The notes under the pieces were generated by a model that saw only the letters and a program-made list of their open reading frames with translations, was not told the origin of the DNA and did no database searches. DNA of 15,242 bases from CAYOBW01 sp964402115. Lineage in GTDB: Bacteria; Verrucomicrobiota; Kiritimatiellia; UBA8416; CAYOBW01. How positions within the stretch are numbered: position 1 is the stretch's first letter; every line of letters begins with the position of its first letter. The DNA is taken from positions 1-15,242 of the forward strand of contig CAYOBW010000170.1 in assembly GCA_964402115.1 (NCBI GenBank), in the 5' to 3' direction. Position numbers and translations under genes: made by a program. Below are positions 14,659 through 15,242 of this stretch, piece by piece.

Positions 14659-15072
14659 ATGAAAGCACTCTGCGAGGAAGACGAAGGCTTCGGGCTGAAG
14701 ATGGCGCCGTTGATCGACGTCGTTTTCCTGCTGCTGATCTTCTTCCTGGTCGCCACGACGTTCTACGAGTCGGAGAAGGACATCACGATCCGACTGGCCG
14801 AAGCCACGGAGGGCGCGTCGCGCGACCAGGCGCCGCAGCTCGTGGTCGTCAACATCAGCGCGGCCGGCGTGATCGTCGTCAATCAGCGCGTGATGACGCT
14901 GGAGCAGCTGGCGGAGCACCTCACGGCGGCCAAGGCGCGGAACCCGGTGCTGGCCGCCGTGGTGCGCTGCGACCGCCAGGCGCGGCATGCGGATTTCGTC
15001 AAGGTGCTCAACCTGTGCGAGAAGGTGAAGGTGACGCAGGTTGCCGTGGCCACCTTCCAGACCGATGAATAA
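14659..15072 (+). CDS. exbD: ExbD/TolR-family biopolymer transport protein
   Basis: 137-aa partner of ExbB. One membrane helix at about 17-38 (PLIDVVFLLLIFFLVATTFY) carries Asp20, the conserved protonatable residue of ExbD/TolR. The rest is a periplasmic domain (VVVNISAAGVIVVNQRVMT, then LAAVVRCDRQARHADFVKVL) with the usual ExbD features. AAGGA lies about ten nucleotides before the ATG and 13 nt separate it from exbB. Its last codons overlap the next gene's start. The length is typical of ExbD. Confidence 0.93.
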   Translation: MKALCEEDEGFGLKMAPLIDVVFLLLIFFLVATTFYESEKDITIRLAEATEGASRDQAPQLVVVNISAAGVIVVNQRVMTLEQLAEHLTAAKARNPVLAAVVRCDRQARHADFVKVLNLCEKVKVTQVAVATFQTDE

Positions 15073-15242
15073 CCGCCTTTACAGAGGCGCGCTGGCGGGG
15101 GTGCTGCTGGCGGCCGCGGCGGCGCGGGCGGTCGCGGCCGGGGACGGGGATGCGCGCGACGGCGTTCTGCTGGCGCCCGAACCGGGCGCGCGCAATCCGC
15201 ACCACGCGCTGCTGCGCCTGCCTGGACTTGCGGCGGCGCCCG
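15065..15242 (+). CDS. Exported protein, 5' part only (runs off the window)
   Basis: An ATG at 15065 sits inside the end of exbD; GATGAATAA makes the start overlap the stop by eight bases, so translation is probably coupled. The first 59 codons stay open to the window edge. The product begins MNNRLYRGALAGVLLAAAAA, a clear signal peptide, probably cut near AVAA-GD, then DARDGVLLAPEPG and a Pro/Arg-rich segment. As fourth gene of the TPR-exbB-exbD operon it is a likely periplasmic or outer-membrane component of the same machine. The family cannot be determined from this part. Confidence 0.75.
   Translation, partial: MNNRLYRGALAGVLLAAAAARAVAAGDGDARDGVLLAPEPGARNPHHALLRLPGLAAAP

Overview
This is a GC-rich bacterial window with no rRNA, tRNA, CRISPR array, transposase or phage gene that I can see. 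A GxGYxYP-family exported protein, a TPR-ExbB-ExbD cluster and GC-rich dispersed palindromes between genes together suggest the PVC group (Planctomycetota, Verrucomicrobiota, Kiritimatiellota or Lentisphaerota), probably an environmental genome. This placement is inference, since no marker gene is present.

Layout. At 273-1409 (+) is a soluble PAS histidine kinase of the NarL-partner type with no response regulator beside it. It converges on a 960-aa exported GxGYxYP protein at 1822-4704 (-); the gap between them holds a CCCTCACCCC/GGGGAGAGGG dispersed element. Upstream of the GxGYxYP gene is a perfect 27-bp REP-like palindrome (4853-4918). Next, on the minus strand, are two small unrecognised genes joined by an ATGA overlap (128 aa and 50 aa). 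About 800 bp of mostly non-coding sequence follows (5679-6479), with several hairpins and a G9 run. After it come a small LysM protein (6480-6740, +) and a convergent AAA/DUF4143 ATPase (6849-8153, -).

A 463-bp divergent spacer containing several hairpins separates the ATPase from an EamA (DMT) transporter (8617-9540, +). The next gene, 9824-10579 (+), encodes a protein I do not recognise as a named family, but its Cys, His-Trp and Asp-Pro spacing matches a transglutaminase-like catalytic triad. It ends in a strong hairpin terminator.

The last 4.4 kb is one tightly packed operon: a 1013-aa TPR protein with a lipoprotein-like signal (10821-13862), ExbB/TolQ (13866-14645), ExbD/TolR (14659-15072), and the start of another exported protein (from 15065) that overlaps the exbD stop and runs off the window. 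ExbB and ExbD form a proton-driven inner-membrane motor. The TPR protein and the truncated gene product are probably its periplasmic or envelope partners.

The items most worth a second look are the transglutaminase-like protein, the overlapping small-gene pair, the TPR-ExbB-ExbD-X operon, the palindromic promoter region of the DUF4143 ATPase, and the dispersed palindromes.
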